DNA from: Deltaproteobacteria bacterium
Lineage (GTDB): Bacteria > Myxococcota > Myxococcia > Myxococcales > 40CM-4-68-19
NCBI GenBank assembly: GCA_005879315.1
Contig: VBLC01000034.1
Coordinates: 1 to 64,000 of the forward strand
DNA length: 64,000 nt
Reading direction: 5' to 3'
The position numbers and the translations under genes are program-made. The stretch's first letter is position 1. Each line of letters starts with the position of its first letter. Below, piece by piece: positions 8,533 to 15,927 of the stretch. Under the pieces are notes generated by a model, which saw nothing but the letters and a program-made list of their open reading frames with translations, made no database searches and was not told the DNA's origin.

Positions 8533-9510
8533 TCAGGCCTCGGGCAGCTCCTGCGGCGTGAAAGCCGGGGCGGGCGGCCAGTGGAAGACGCTCTTCTTGC
8601 CGAAGAGCGTCTCGCCCTCCATCACCAGGACGAGGACGCCGCCGACGAAGCCCGGCACCACCTGCGTCAGGTGGTAGAGGAAGATGAAAGCGAGCGCGAT
8701 CTCCTTGGGGATGCCGAAGGCGATCAGCGCCAGCGTGCCGCCCGCCTCGAACGATCCGGCGTTGCCGGGCGAAGGGACAGTGGTCGCGATGTTGAAGGCG
8801 GTGAGCGCGGCGAAAGCCTGCATCGGCGTCAGCTCGAGCCCGAGCGCGTGTCCGGCCATGGCGATGACGAAGGTCTCCCAAAGCCAGGGCAAAGGCGCGA
8901 TCACCGTCTCGATGACCAGCAGACGCTTCCAGTGGTTGGCGGCGAAACCATCGCGCAGGTTGGTGAGCCAGCGGGGGCCGCGGCGCAACAGGCCGCTCGC
9001 CATCAGGAAGAGCAGGATTCCCACGCCGAGGACGAGCCCGCCCATCAGCGTCACCGCCCGGAACAGCCAGGAGGGCGGCGAGCCGAGCAGACAAAGCAGT
9101 GGAAACGACGCCACCCAGCCCCACTTGTCGCTCCAGAAATCGACGATCTCGGTGCCGAGCAGCTTCGCGCGCGAAATTCCGGTGCGCTTTCCCAGATACT
9201 GGACCCGCAACAAATCGCCGCCGCGCGCCGGCAAGAGCACATTGAAGGTGAACCCCACCATCATCGCGCGGAAGGCCTGCCCGTAGCTGAGCGGCAGGAG
9301 CGGGCGCATCACGATCCACCAGCGCAGCGCCTGCAGCCCCATCAGCACCAGCCCGCCGGCCGCCGCGAAGAAGAGCGGCTCCCGCGAGACATTGTGCAGC
9401 GAAGCCACCAACTCCTGCTGGGAGATGCCGAGGTAGACGACCACGCCCGCGGCGGCGACCATTCCTGCGAGAAGACCGAGCACCGTGCGGAGCCAGAGCC
9501 GTTGGATCAC
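8533..9510 (-). CDS. Flippase-like integral membrane protein (LPG synthase TM region / UPF0104)
   Basis: A 325-residue protein with about eight membrane helices that matches the lysylphosphatidylglycerol synthase transmembrane-region family (MprF N-terminal half, AglD). Members are implicated in flipping or transferring glycolipids and aminoacyl lipids. Family features seen are the polar FNVLLPARGGDLLRVQYLGK stretch near 85-105 and TVPSPGNAGSFEAG near 250. There is no soluble aminoacyl-transferase domain, so it is not a complete MprF. The start is a GTG overlapping the stop of the radical SAM gene (GTGA), so the two are translated together and probably act in the same lipid or glycan pathway. 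Confidence 0.85.
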   Translation of the reverse strand: MIQRLWLRTVLGLLAGMVAAAGVVVYLGISQQELVASLHNVSREPLFFAAAGGLVLMGLQALRWWIVMRPLLPLSYGQAFRAMMVGFTFNVLLPARGGDLLRVQYLGKRTGISRAKLLGTEIVDFWSDKWGWVASFPLLCLLGSPPSWLFRAVTLMGGLVLGVGILLFLMASGLLRRGPRWLTNLRDGFAANHWKRLLVIETVIAPLPWLWETFVIAMAGHALGLELTPMQAFAALTAFNIATTVPSPGNAGSFEAGGTLALIAFGIPKEIALAFIFLYHLTQVVPGFVGGVLVLVMEGETLFGKKSVFHWPPAPAFTPQELPEA

Positions 9511-10475
9511 AAGATTCCCGTCAGCTCGCCGATGCGCCGCAGCGTGAGGGGCGCCTGCGGCTCGGAGCGGCAGGCGTCGAAGCACGAGCCGCAGTTCGGC
9601 CCTTGATAGGCCGCCGGGAGGAAGTCGGTGTAGTGGGCCACCGGCTGCAGCTCCGCGCAGGGCTGCACCATGCCTTTGGGGCTGACGTGGATCATGATCT
9701 TGCCCGCGCGGCAGCCGTCGATGTGCCGCTTCTCGTAGAACTCGGGCAGCATCTCGAAGAAGTAGTCCGAGGTCATCACGTTGCCGAGCTCCCGCTTGAG
9801 GCGGACGACGCGGGCGCAGACCTTGCGGAACTCGTCCATCTTCTCGTCCGAGACGAAGTGCGCCTGGTTGCCGTTCTTCAGATCGTTGTAGCCGGAGAAG
9901 GCGATGTTGATGCCCCACTTGTGCGCCAGCCGGATGAGCGGCTCGGCGTCGTGCATGTTGTCGACCATCAGCATCGAGGCGAAGGTGAAGACGTTGTAGC
10001 CCTCGGCCACCATCTTCGGCACGGTGCTCTCCAGCCGCTCGAAGAGGCCGGGGATGCCCCGCTCCTGGTCCTGCCGCGCGTCGGGATAGTTCATCGAGAT
10101 GTTGATCTGGTTGACGCCCGCCGCGACCAGCTCCTTGATCTTCGCCTCGGAGAGGAAGCCGCCGTGGGTGAGGACGGTGAGGTAGCGGAAGCCGGGCAGG
10201 GTCTTGATCGACTTGACGATCGCCGGCAGGTCGCGGCGCAACATCGGCTCGCCGCCGGTGAAGACCACGATGAGAGGATCGAAGCGGCGGACGACGTCGG
10301 TGAAGTCGGTCATCTCGTCGCGGTCGCTGATCTTCCAGTAGTCGCAGAAATCGCAGCGCGCGTTGCAGCGCTTGGTGACCTCGATGCTGACGGTGATGGG
10401 TCGCTTGTTGAAGGTGACGTCCAGGAACTTGCCCGCGGCGCGCAACTTTTCCAGCGGGCTGAGGGCGATCTTCAT
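9507..10475 (-). CDS. Radical SAM protein with SPASM-like C-terminus
   Basis: A 322-residue radical S-adenosylmethionine enzyme. The cluster-binding motif is CNARCDFC (Cys37, Cys41, Cys44), followed by the SAM-contacting GGEP at 74-77. The last third has five further cysteines (in GCRAGK, QPCAEL and NCGSCFDAC), resembling a SPASM or twitch auxiliary-cluster region. Substrate is unknown; this subgroup includes peptide-modifying and lipid-modifying enzymes. The ATG at 10475 is preceded by GGGAG with good spacing. Coupling to a flippase-type membrane protein and proximity to glycan genes suggest lipid or glycolipid modification, which is inference only. A radical SAM peptide maturase is less likely because no short precursor gene is visible nearby. 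Confidence 0.85.
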   Translation of the reverse strand: MKIALSPLEKLRAAGKFLDVTFNKRPITVSIEVTKRCNARCDFCDYWKISDRDEMTDFTDVVRRFDPLIVVFTGGEPMLRRDLPAIVKSIKTLPGFRYLTVLTHGGFLSEAKIKELVAAGVNQINISMNYPDARQDQERGIPGLFERLESTVPKMVAEGYNVFTFASMLMVDNMHDAEPLIRLAHKWGINIAFSGYNDLKNGNQAHFVSDEKMDEFRKVCARVVRLKRELGNVMTSDYFFEMLPEFYEKRHIDGCRAGKIMIHVSPKGMVQPCAELQPVAHYTDFLPAAYQGPNCGSCFDACRSEPQAPLTLRRIGELTGIL

Positions 10476-10500
10476 GCGCGACTCCCGTCGAGAGCGCGCA

Positions 10501-10529
10501 CGGATAGCATCAGCCTGCGCGTCTTGCAA
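10501..10529 (-). promoter_or_regulatory. Possible sigma-70 type promoter of the radical SAM gene
   Basis: On the minus strand TTGCAA (10529-10524) and TATCCG (10506-10501) are 17 bases apart, 25 bases before the radical SAM start. Weak matches to consensus. Confidence 0.3.
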
Positions 10530-10579
10530 TCTATCGGCATCCCCTCAAGACTCGCCTTTTACCCGTGCGGACACAAGAA

Positions 10580-11824
10580 TTACGCCGTCTTCAATCGATC
10601 GAGCAAGAGACGGGCTACGCCGCGCCACTGCGCCGGCTGTTTTTCGTCCTGCGCGATGGCGCGCAGCCGCTCGAGCTGCTCGCGAGGGGCGCGCGCCTCG
10701 TGCCATCGCTTGTGTGAGAGCTCGCGGGAAACCTCGGCGAGAAGCTGGTTCTCGCCGGCCACCGCAGCGCGCGCGTCGGCGGCAGCGCAGAGCCGATCGA
10801 TCGCCTCCGGCCGGTTGTCGAAGAGCGACCGCAGCCGCTGCGCGAAGGGCCCCGGCGCAACCGCGGCTTTCATCGGAGGCGGCAGCTCGGAGGAAGGCAG
10901 AGGCAACGGTCGGCCGATGAGCGGCTCCATCGGCTTGCGCGGGGCCTTGGCCGGCACCTCGACGACCACGCCCGTGGGCCGGCGAAACTGCGATCGCTTG
11001 ATGGGAGGCGCAAGCTTCTTCTGGCCGACGACTTCCGTCGTTGCGGGCGGCCGTTTCGGTTCGGCTGCCGGCTTGGTCGGCGAGGGCGCCTTCGCAGCCG
11101 CGACGGCGGCCGGGGGCTGAACCGCAGCCATCTTCTTTTCCGCCTCCTGGACCAAGGGCGCGAAGGCGTCGGGCAAGTTCGGCGGCCAGGCGGGGACGAG
11201 CCCCATCCGCTTGGCAGCGTCCGGCGCGCGCCGCCAGGCGGTGCAGACCGCCTCGAGCAGCTTTTCCCAGGCCTCCCTCTGATCCTGGGACAGCTCGCCC
11301 TGGCCGAGGGCGAAGAGACCCGCGGCGGTGCCGGCATGGCCTTGGGGGGCCGAAGCCAGCATCTCCTTGACCTTCGGCTGCCCCACCGCGGAGGAGGCGG
11401 CGTGCACGGCTCGCGCGAAGGCACCGGCAGCAAGCGACACTTGGCCCAGCTCGCCGTCGCTCTTGAGCGCCGCGGGAAGGCCCTTCTCGACGAGCTTGCG
11501 GGCCGAGCCGCCCAGGCGCGGATCGGTGAGCAAGTCGCCCGCTCCTGCGAAGAGCTTGCCGGCATCGCCCGCCTCCGTCTCCACCAGGCAGCGCGCCGCC
11601 GCCAGCCGGGCGGCTTTGGCCGCCCGCAGATCGCAGGCGAGCTCGAGCAGGACAGCGGCGCCGTCGCCCTGCGCCAGCTCCTTCTGCTCCGCCGGAGGAG
11701 CGCCCAGCGCCGCTCCCAGCGCGGCCAACGCCGAGCTGTCGCGGCGCCGCGCGGCGCGGAGGAACTCCCCCAGGCTGGGCCAGTCGCCGACGCCCTCGCC
11801 CTTGAGCCTCTGGAGGATGGCCAT
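10580..11824 (-). CDS. Hypothetical protein with HEAT-like helical N-terminus and disordered middle
   Basis: I do not recognise this 414-residue protein. The first 210 residues are alanine/leucine-rich helices with no signal peptide (for example AAVLLELACDLRAAKAARLAAARC), which could form a helical-repeat scaffold. Residues about 230-330 are rich in Pro, Ala and Lys (AAAKAPSPTKPAAEPKRPPA) and look disordered; a final helical region with many charged residues covers about 345-414. It is predicted to be cytoplasmic. The start abuts the stop of the small 2TM protein, so it closes a three-gene unit of unknown function that begins at 12964. Confidence 0.7.
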   Translation of the reverse strand: MAILQRLKGEGVGDWPSLGEFLRAARRRDSSALAALGAALGAPPAEQKELAQGDGAAVLLELACDLRAAKAARLAAARCLVETEAGDAGKLFAGAGDLLTDPRLGGSARKLVEKGLPAALKSDGELGQVSLAAGAFARAVHAASSAVGQPKVKEMLASAPQGHAGTAAGLFALGQGELSQDQREAWEKLLEAVCTAWRRAPDAAKRMGLVPAWPPNLPDAFAPLVQEAEKKMAAVQPPAAVAAAKAPSPTKPAAEPKRPPATTEVVGQKKLAPPIKRSQFRRPTGVVVEVPAKAPRKPMEPLIGRPLPLPSSELPPPMKAAVAPGPFAQRLRSLFDNRPEAIDRLCAAADARAAVAGENQLLAEVSRELSHKRWHEARAPREQLERLRAIAQDEKQPAQWRGVARLLLDRLKTA

Positions 11825-12061
11825 CTATCTCTTCTTCCCCATGGTGGCGAGCGTGCCGCGGGAGAAGGAGATGAGGTGCGCAACAAAGAGCGCTCCCCAG
11901 GCGATCGCCACCCACTGCACCCAGAAGCGCTCGGGCGAGAAGCGCCGGTTGAGCACGGCGCAGATGAGCAGGCCGGAGATCATCAACAGCGCGTGGGCCG
12001 TGAGCAGCGCGCGATGCTGCTCGCGGGCGATGAATCCCTTGCTCGGACCGCTCCTCGGCAC
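11825..12061 (-). CDS. Small 2TM-domain membrane protein
   Basis: A 78-residue protein with two membrane helices (about 20-39 and 48-65). The pattern REQHRALLTAHALLM ... FWVQWVAIAWGALFVAHLISF resembles the 2TM domain found alone or fused to histidine kinases, where a tryptophan- and glycine-containing second helix ends in a histidine. Function of stand-alone forms is unknown. It starts with GTG six bases after the stop codon of the upstream membrane gene, and its own stop directly precedes the ATG of the 414-residue protein. Confidence 0.65.
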   Translation of the reverse strand: MPRSGPSKGFIAREQHRALLTAHALLMISGLLICAVLNRRFSPERFWVQWVAIAWGALFVAHLISFSRGTLATMGKKR

Positions 12062-12070
12062 GGCCGATTT

Positions 12071-12964
12071 CTACCGCGAATGCGGCCCCGCGGAGTAGGA
12101 GATCACCGTCTGCGCCCGCGTGGCGCGATCGACCGCGAGGTGCACTGCGACCACCGCGAGCAGCGCCGCCACGCCTCGCACGCCTCGCAGCTGTGGCCGG
12201 AGTCGATCGAGCAGCGCCAGCGCGGCGCCTGCCTCGAGGAGGAAGGGGAGATAGCCGAGATATCCCAGAAGCGGCATCTCGAAGAGCTTGGGACGCTCGA
12301 CGAAGGGCACGGTGTAGATCCAGCCGCGCGCCGAGCCGTAGTTGAATGCCTCCCAGAGGAATCCGAGCGGCAACGCGAGCAGCAAGAGCGGCCGCAAGCG
12401 CCGCGGATCTTCCAGCGGCGAGCGCAGCCCACTGCCGGGCGGCAGCACCGCTGCCAGGGCTTCGCAGATCGGCCAGAGAAAGATCCAGGCGAGCGGAAAG
12501 GCAAAGCGCGGAAACGCCAGCGCGAGAGCGAGCGCCGCCAGCCCCAGAGCGAAGACTGGAAACGGCCGCACCGATCGCGCAGGCGCGCTCTCTTCCCCGG
12601 CGAGCACGAACGTACCGAGCCGCACCGCGGGCAGCACGGTGGCGAACGAGACCGCAGCGAAGAGGGCTCCTCCCCACGGATCGGGCGACACGCCCCTGTA
12701 CCACCAGTTTTTCAGGCGCAGATCGACCAGCTCGAAGATGTCCCAGAAGACGACGCTGGCGGCGGCGCAAGCGAGCCAGTCGGAGGGCCGCGCCAGAGGC
12801 GACCTGCCGCGGCTCAAGCGGGCCGCGCCGTCCAGCGCGAAGAGCACGCCGGCCCAGCAGAGCGGAAAGCGGAACAGGTCGAGCTCCTGCGAGAGGCGCG
12901 ATCCGATCAGTGCGCCGGCGATGAGCGCGATGCCGAAGACGATCCCGATCACGGCGGAAAGCAA
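12071..12964 (-). CDS. Hypothetical polytopic membrane protein
   Basis: A 297-residue protein with about eight to nine hydrophobic helices and no family I can name. Distinctive conserved-looking polar segments are VVFWDIFELVDLRLKNWWYR near 72-91 and GFLWEAFNYGSARGWIYTVPF near 210-230, then FEMPLLGYLGYLPF; this aromatic and acidic pattern suggests a membrane-embedded active or binding site. The longest frame begins with TTG; a GTG four codons later is equally possible. A 10-bp-stem hairpin lies directly upstream. It heads a compact unit with the 2TM protein and the 414-residue protein. Confidence 0.7.
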   Translation of the reverse strand: MLSAVIGIVFGIALIAGALIGSRLSQELDLFRFPLCWAGVLFALDGAARLSRGRSPLARPSDWLACAAASVVFWDIFELVDLRLKNWWYRGVSPDPWGGALFAAVSFATVLPAVRLGTFVLAGEESAPARSVRPFPVFALGLAALALALAFPRFAFPLAWIFLWPICEALAAVLPPGSGLRSPLEDPRRLRPLLLLALPLGFLWEAFNYGSARGWIYTVPFVERPKLFEMPLLGYLGYLPFLLEAGAALALLDRLRPQLRGVRGVAALLAVVAVHLAVDRATRAQTVISYSAGPHSR

Positions 12965-12966
12965 GA

Positions 12967-12996
12967 GCGCCGGGCCTCGAAGAGACGGCCCGGCGC
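12967..12996 (-). terminator. GC-rich hairpin, probable terminator after the repeat-rich lipoprotein
   Basis: GCGCCGGGCC at 12967-12976 pairs perfectly with GGCCCGGCGC at 12987-12996 around a 10-base loop. On the minus strand the stem is followed by TCTTGCTTTCC, a weak U-rich tract. It lies between the lipoprotein stop and the next minus-strand start. Confidence 0.5.
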
Positions 12997-13045
12997 CCCT
13001 GTCGCGCGGCCCGCTCCCGGAGAGGCAGGCCGCGATCCTCGTCAG

Positions 13046-13921
13046 CTAGCGCCGATCCGGAGTGGTCGAGGGCTGCTGCGAGCCACTCGGGTTGTTCATG
13101 CCGGTGTCGCCCTTGTGGTGCTTGCCCATCTTCGCCTTGCCCATCACTTCGATCTTCTCGGCCCGGTTCGAGGCCGGATCGAAGCTGGCGCGCACCTGCT
13201 CGCCCTCGCGGATGCTGGAGATGCCGGCCGCCGGCTTGCCGCGCCGGATCACCTGGGTCTGCGAGTCCACCGTCAGCGTCACGCCGCCCGCCGCCTGGTC
13301 CAAGGTGATGCTGTTCTCGTCGACCTTGGCAACCGAGCCCGTCACGGTGCGGAGATTGCTGGTGTCGCTGCTGGTGCCGACGCTACCTGCGCCGCCGATC
13401 GCCGTCGACGAGCTGCTGCTGCCCTGGGGCAAGCTCGAGCCGCTCACGCTGCCGGAGGTGCCGGTGTTGCCCTGGCCGTAGGTGGCCGTGCCGCCCACCG
13501 TCCCGCTCGGAGCGTTGCTCGTGCCCGAGGTTCCGTAGGTCGACCCAGTGCCTTGCGCCGAGCCCTGCGCAGTGCTCGAGCCCTGGCCCTGGGTGCTGGT
13601 CGAGCCGCTCGCGCTGCCCTGCGTGCCCATGGACCCCTGGGTGGTACTGCCCTGCGTGCCCATGGACCCCTGGGTGTTCGTGTCGGGCGTGGTCGAGCCC
13701 TGCGCCGTGGCGCTGCTCGCGTTCGAAGTATTGCTCGTGCCCGCAGTCGCGCTGCCCTGCGCGCCGTTCGCGCCGGCCGCCGTGCCCTGCGTGCCCGAGA
13801 CGGAGCCTGATTGCGTCGTGCCGGTGTCGTTGCCTGCCGTCGTCGTTCGCGTGCTCTTGCTGCCCGAGCTGCAGCCGAACATCACCGCAGCGGCGAGCGC
13901 CAATCCGTAACCGATCTTCAT
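13046..13921 (-). CDS. Low-complexity Gly/Ser/Thr/Gln-rich lipoprotein with C-terminal DUF5666-like domain
   Basis: A 291-residue predicted lipoprotein. The N-terminus MKIGYGLALAAAVMFGCSS is a signal peptide ending in a lipobox-like FGC (Cys17). Residues about 20-195 are a repetitive Gly/Ser/Thr/Gln-rich region with TQGSMGTQGS-type units, likely an extended, flexible spacer. Residues about 200-265 (VTGSVAKVDENSITLD, then LTVDSQTQVIRRG) resemble a small beta domain of the DUF5666 kind. A strong AAGGAGG ribosome site lies six bases before the ATG, supporting this start. Role unknown; a surface-displayed domain on a flexible stalk is the simplest reading. Confidence 0.75.
   Translation of the reverse strand: MKIGYGLALAAAVMFGCSSGSKSTRTTTAGNDTGTTQSGSVSGTQGTAAGANGAQGSATAGTSNTSNASSATAQGSTTPDTNTQGSMGTQGSTTQGSMGTQGSASGSTSTQGQGSSTAQGSAQGTGSTYGTSGTSNAPSGTVGGTATYGQGNTGTSGSVSGSSLPQGSSSSSTAIGGAGSVGTSSDTSNLRTVTGSVAKVDENSITLDQAAGGVTLTVDSQTQVIRRGKPAAGISSIREGEQVRASFDPASNRAEKIEVMGKAKMGKHHKGDTGMNNPSGSQQPSTTPDRR
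13614..13676. repeat. Tandem 30-bp direct repeats inside the lipoprotein gene
   Basis: Two identical 30-bp units occupy 13614-13643 and 13647-13676, offset by 33 bp, so the reading frame is kept. They encode consecutive copies of the TQGSMGTQGS unit and could change copy number by slippage or recombination. Confidence 0.8.
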
Positions 13922-13941
13922 GTGCGCCTCCTTAAGGGGTC

Positions 13942-14049
13942 GCGGCGCTTGAGGTGGGCGCCGCACGAAGCGCCGGGAACTGCCCCGGCTGCCCGATGAG
14001 AAGTAGGCATCGGGTTTCCCCCAGGGAAGCAGGACACGCGCTCGTCCTG
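13942..14049. promoter_or_regulatory. Three short hairpins in a divergent intergenic region
   Basis: Between the lipoprotein and the Yip1-type gene lie GCGGCGC/GCGCCGC (13942-13964), CCCGATG/CATCGGG (13992-14014) and CAGGAC/GTCCTG (14030-14049), each with an 8-9 base loop. They may be regulator sites or leader structures; with short arms in GC-rich DNA some could be chance. Confidence 0.3.
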
Positions 14050-14077
14050 TCCACCAGCGGACGTGCTAGAAGGCGGC

Positions 14078-14902
14078 GTGCTCGCACGCTGTCCGAGCTG
14101 CCGGAACACGTTCAGCACCGAGCGCGCCGGCCGCCAGAATTGTCCGGTCTGCGGCAAGCCGCTCGTGGTGCCTGAACAGACGGGCGCGCCGCCCGCCGCT
14201 CCGCAAGGCGAGGCGCCTGACGCTGACGAATCGGGGACGCCTTGGGAGCGCCGCGAAGAGCTCGGTCTCGTGGCTGCCTGGGCGCAGACCGTGCAGCAAG
14301 CGCTCTTCGAGCCCGGCCGCCTCTTCCGCTCGGCGCGGCTCGACCGCGGTGCGGCGCAGCTCGGGTTCGCGCTGCTCACCTCCTCGATCTTCTGGGCGCT
14401 GGGGCAGTTGCTGGAGAGGCTCCTCCTGGCGGGACAGCGCGAGCAGATGCGCCGGCTGATCGAATCGATGTCCGGAGCGCAGCTTCCGCCGGTGGCGCGC
14501 AGGCTGCTCGAGACCCAGACCCTCAGCTCGCCCGGCGCCGTCCTTGCTTTCACGCTGCTCACGCCGGTGATCAGCTTCTTGCTCATCTACCTGAACGCAG
14601 CGGTGACTCACGGCTTTGCGCTCCTGCTCGGCCAGGCGAAGCGCGGCTTCGCGGCGACGTTCGCCGCCTGCGCATATGCCTGCGCCCCCCTGGTGCTCCT
14701 GGCCGTCCCTGGCTGCGGCAGCTTCATCGCCGCGGTGTGGCTCATCGTGCTGACCGGGATCGGCCTGAAAGAGACGCATCGCATCTCGGCGGGGGGCGCG
14801 GTAGCCTCGGTGCTCGCTCCCTACTTGCTCTTCTGCTGCCTCGGCATCGTCGCTTCCTTCGGCCTGGCCATGACCCTCCGCCAGGCCCTGGGGCAGCATT
14901 GA
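14078..14902 (+). CDS. Yip1-type membrane protein with N-terminal zinc ribbon
   Basis: A 274-residue protein. Residues 1-31 form a zinc ribbon with two CxxC pairs (ARCPSCRNTF and NCPVCGKPL), followed by an acidic linker to about 60 and five membrane helices from about residue 95 on, arranged as in the Yip1 family (LFEPGRLFRSARLDRGAAQL before the first helix). Bacterial Yip1-domain proteins have no settled function. The GTG at 14078 was chosen over a GTG five codons upstream since it opens directly at the zinc ribbon; a TAGAAG box lies 5 bases before it. The stop overlaps the likely start of the DUF2752 gene. Confidence 0.78.
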   Translation: MLARCPSCRNTFSTERAGRQNCPVCGKPLVVPEQTGAPPAAPQGEAPDADESGTPWERREELGLVAAWAQTVQQALFEPGRLFRSARLDRGAAQLGFALLTSSIFWALGQLLERLLLAGQREQMRRLIESMSGAQLPPVARRLLETQTLSSPGAVLAFTLLTPVISFLLIYLNAAVTHGFALLLGQAKRGFAATFAACAYACAPLVLLAVPGCGSFIAAVWLIVLTGIGLKETHRISAGGAVASVLAPYLLFCCLGIVASFGLAMTLRQALGQH

Positions 14903-15312
14903 GCGCGCCGAAAAAAAATAATTATTTTTTTTCGCGCGCCGGACCCCCCTCGGTCCATGCGCTCGGGCTGGGGGCAGTGGCGGCGGCGTTGCTGGCTGGG
15001 GCAGCGGTGCTACCGCTCGAGGCGCCTCCCTTGTCGTTTTTCATCTGTCCGCTGCGGGCGGCGACTGGAATTCCTTGTCTTTCCTGTGGTTGCACCCACG
15101 CCTTTCATTTCGCGGTGCGCGGCCAGCTCCTCGCTGCGGTCGATGCCAGCCCGCTTGGGACGCTGCTCGCGATGCTCTGTGCTGCCCACGTCGTCTGGAC
15201 GTTGCTCCGGCTCCTGGGGCTGCCTTGGGCGCCGCTGATTCCGCCCCGGACCGCCCGATGGGCGGCTGCCTTCGCCGTCGCCGCCAACTGGCTCTTCCTG
15301 GTGGCGCGATGA
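14899..15312 (+). CDS. DUF2752 membrane protein
   Basis: A protein of up to 137 residues with the DUF2752 signature: CPLRAATGIPCLSCGCTHAF, where the conserved pattern is C-P-(x)n-G-x-P-C-x-x-C-G-x-T-(H/R)-A. Three membrane helices are predicted; function is unknown. Its start is uncertain. A TTG at 14899 overlaps the previous stop (TTGA) and keeps the first helix whole, but it would translate an AT-rich palindrome into KKNNYFF; a GTG at 14977 avoids the palindrome but trims the first helix. The stop overlaps the plsY ATG (ATGA), so the two are coupled. Confidence 0.72.
   Translation: MSAPKKNNYFFSRAGPPSVHALGLGAVAAALLAGAAVLPLEAPPLSFFICPLRAATGIPCLSCGCTHAFHFAVRGQLLAAVDASPLGTLLAMLCAAHVVWTLLRLLGLPWAPLIPPRTARWAAAFAVAANWLFLVAR
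14905..14939. repeat. AT-core palindrome with GC-rich base
   Basis: A perfect 26-bp palindrome at 14909-14934 has the form CG-A8-TAATTA-T8-CG; beyond one bulged base at 14935 four more GC pairs form. It is by far the most AT-rich stretch in its neighbourhood. It begins three bases after the Yip1 gene stop. See findings. Confidence 0.85.
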
Positions 15313-15863
15313 TCTGGCTCCTTTTCGCGTACCTGTGCGGATCGATCCCGTTCGGTCTGCTCATCGCCCGCGCCACCTCCGGTAAAGACGTGCGCACCGT
15401 CGGCTCGGGAAACATCGGCGCCACCAACGTCGCCCGAGCTGCGGGGAAAAGCGCCGCCGCCGCCACGCTCGCCCTCGATGCCCTGAAGGGTTTCGTTCCC
15501 GTCGCCCTGGCGCGCGGCGACTCGGCCTGGCTTCCAACGGCCTGCGCCGTCGGCGCCGTCCTGGGACACTGCTTTCCGGTCTGGCTCAAGTTCCGGGGCG
15601 GCAAAGGCGTCGCGACGGGCTTCGGCGTCTCGCTCGCGCTCGCACCCTGGGCCGCCCTGGCCGGAGCGGCCACCTGGGGCGTTTTGTACAAAATGTACAA
15701 AATCTCCAGCGTGGGCTCCCTCGCTGCGGTGGCGGTCTCGCTGGTGGTCGCCGCCGCCACGGCCGATCGATTCGCCATCGCAGGCCTGGCAGGAGTCTCC
15801 GTCCTGATCGTCGTCCGCCACTCCGCCAACATCCGCCGCCTGCTTCACAAGCAGGAGAGCTGA
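15309..15863 (+). CDS. plsY: Glycerol-3-phosphate acyltransferase PlsY
   Basis: PlsY transfers an acyl group from acyl-phosphate to glycerol 3-phosphate, the first acylation in phospholipid synthesis. The 184-residue membrane protein has all three family motifs: GSIPFGLLIAR near the start, TVGSGNIGATNVARAAGK (about 33-50) and the glycine-rich KFRGGKGVATGFG (about 96-108), with five predicted membrane helices. Length is slightly shorter than many homologues. It starts by an ATGA overlap with the DUF2752 gene. PlsX, the acyl-phosphate producer, is not in the window. Confidence 0.95.
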   Translation: MIWLLFAYLCGSIPFGLLIARATSGKDVRTVGSGNIGATNVARAAGKSAAAATLALDALKGFVPVALARGDSAWLPTACAVGAVLGHCFPVWLKFRGGKGVATGFGVSLALAPWAALAGAATWGVLYKMYKISSVGSLAAVAVSLVVAAATADRFAIAGLAGVSVLIVVRHSANIRRLLHKQES

Positions 15864-15927
15864 GGGCCGCCCGTGGCTTGTGACGCGGCGATCGCCGCCC
15901 CAAGCTCCTCTACGGAGAAGCCCTGAC

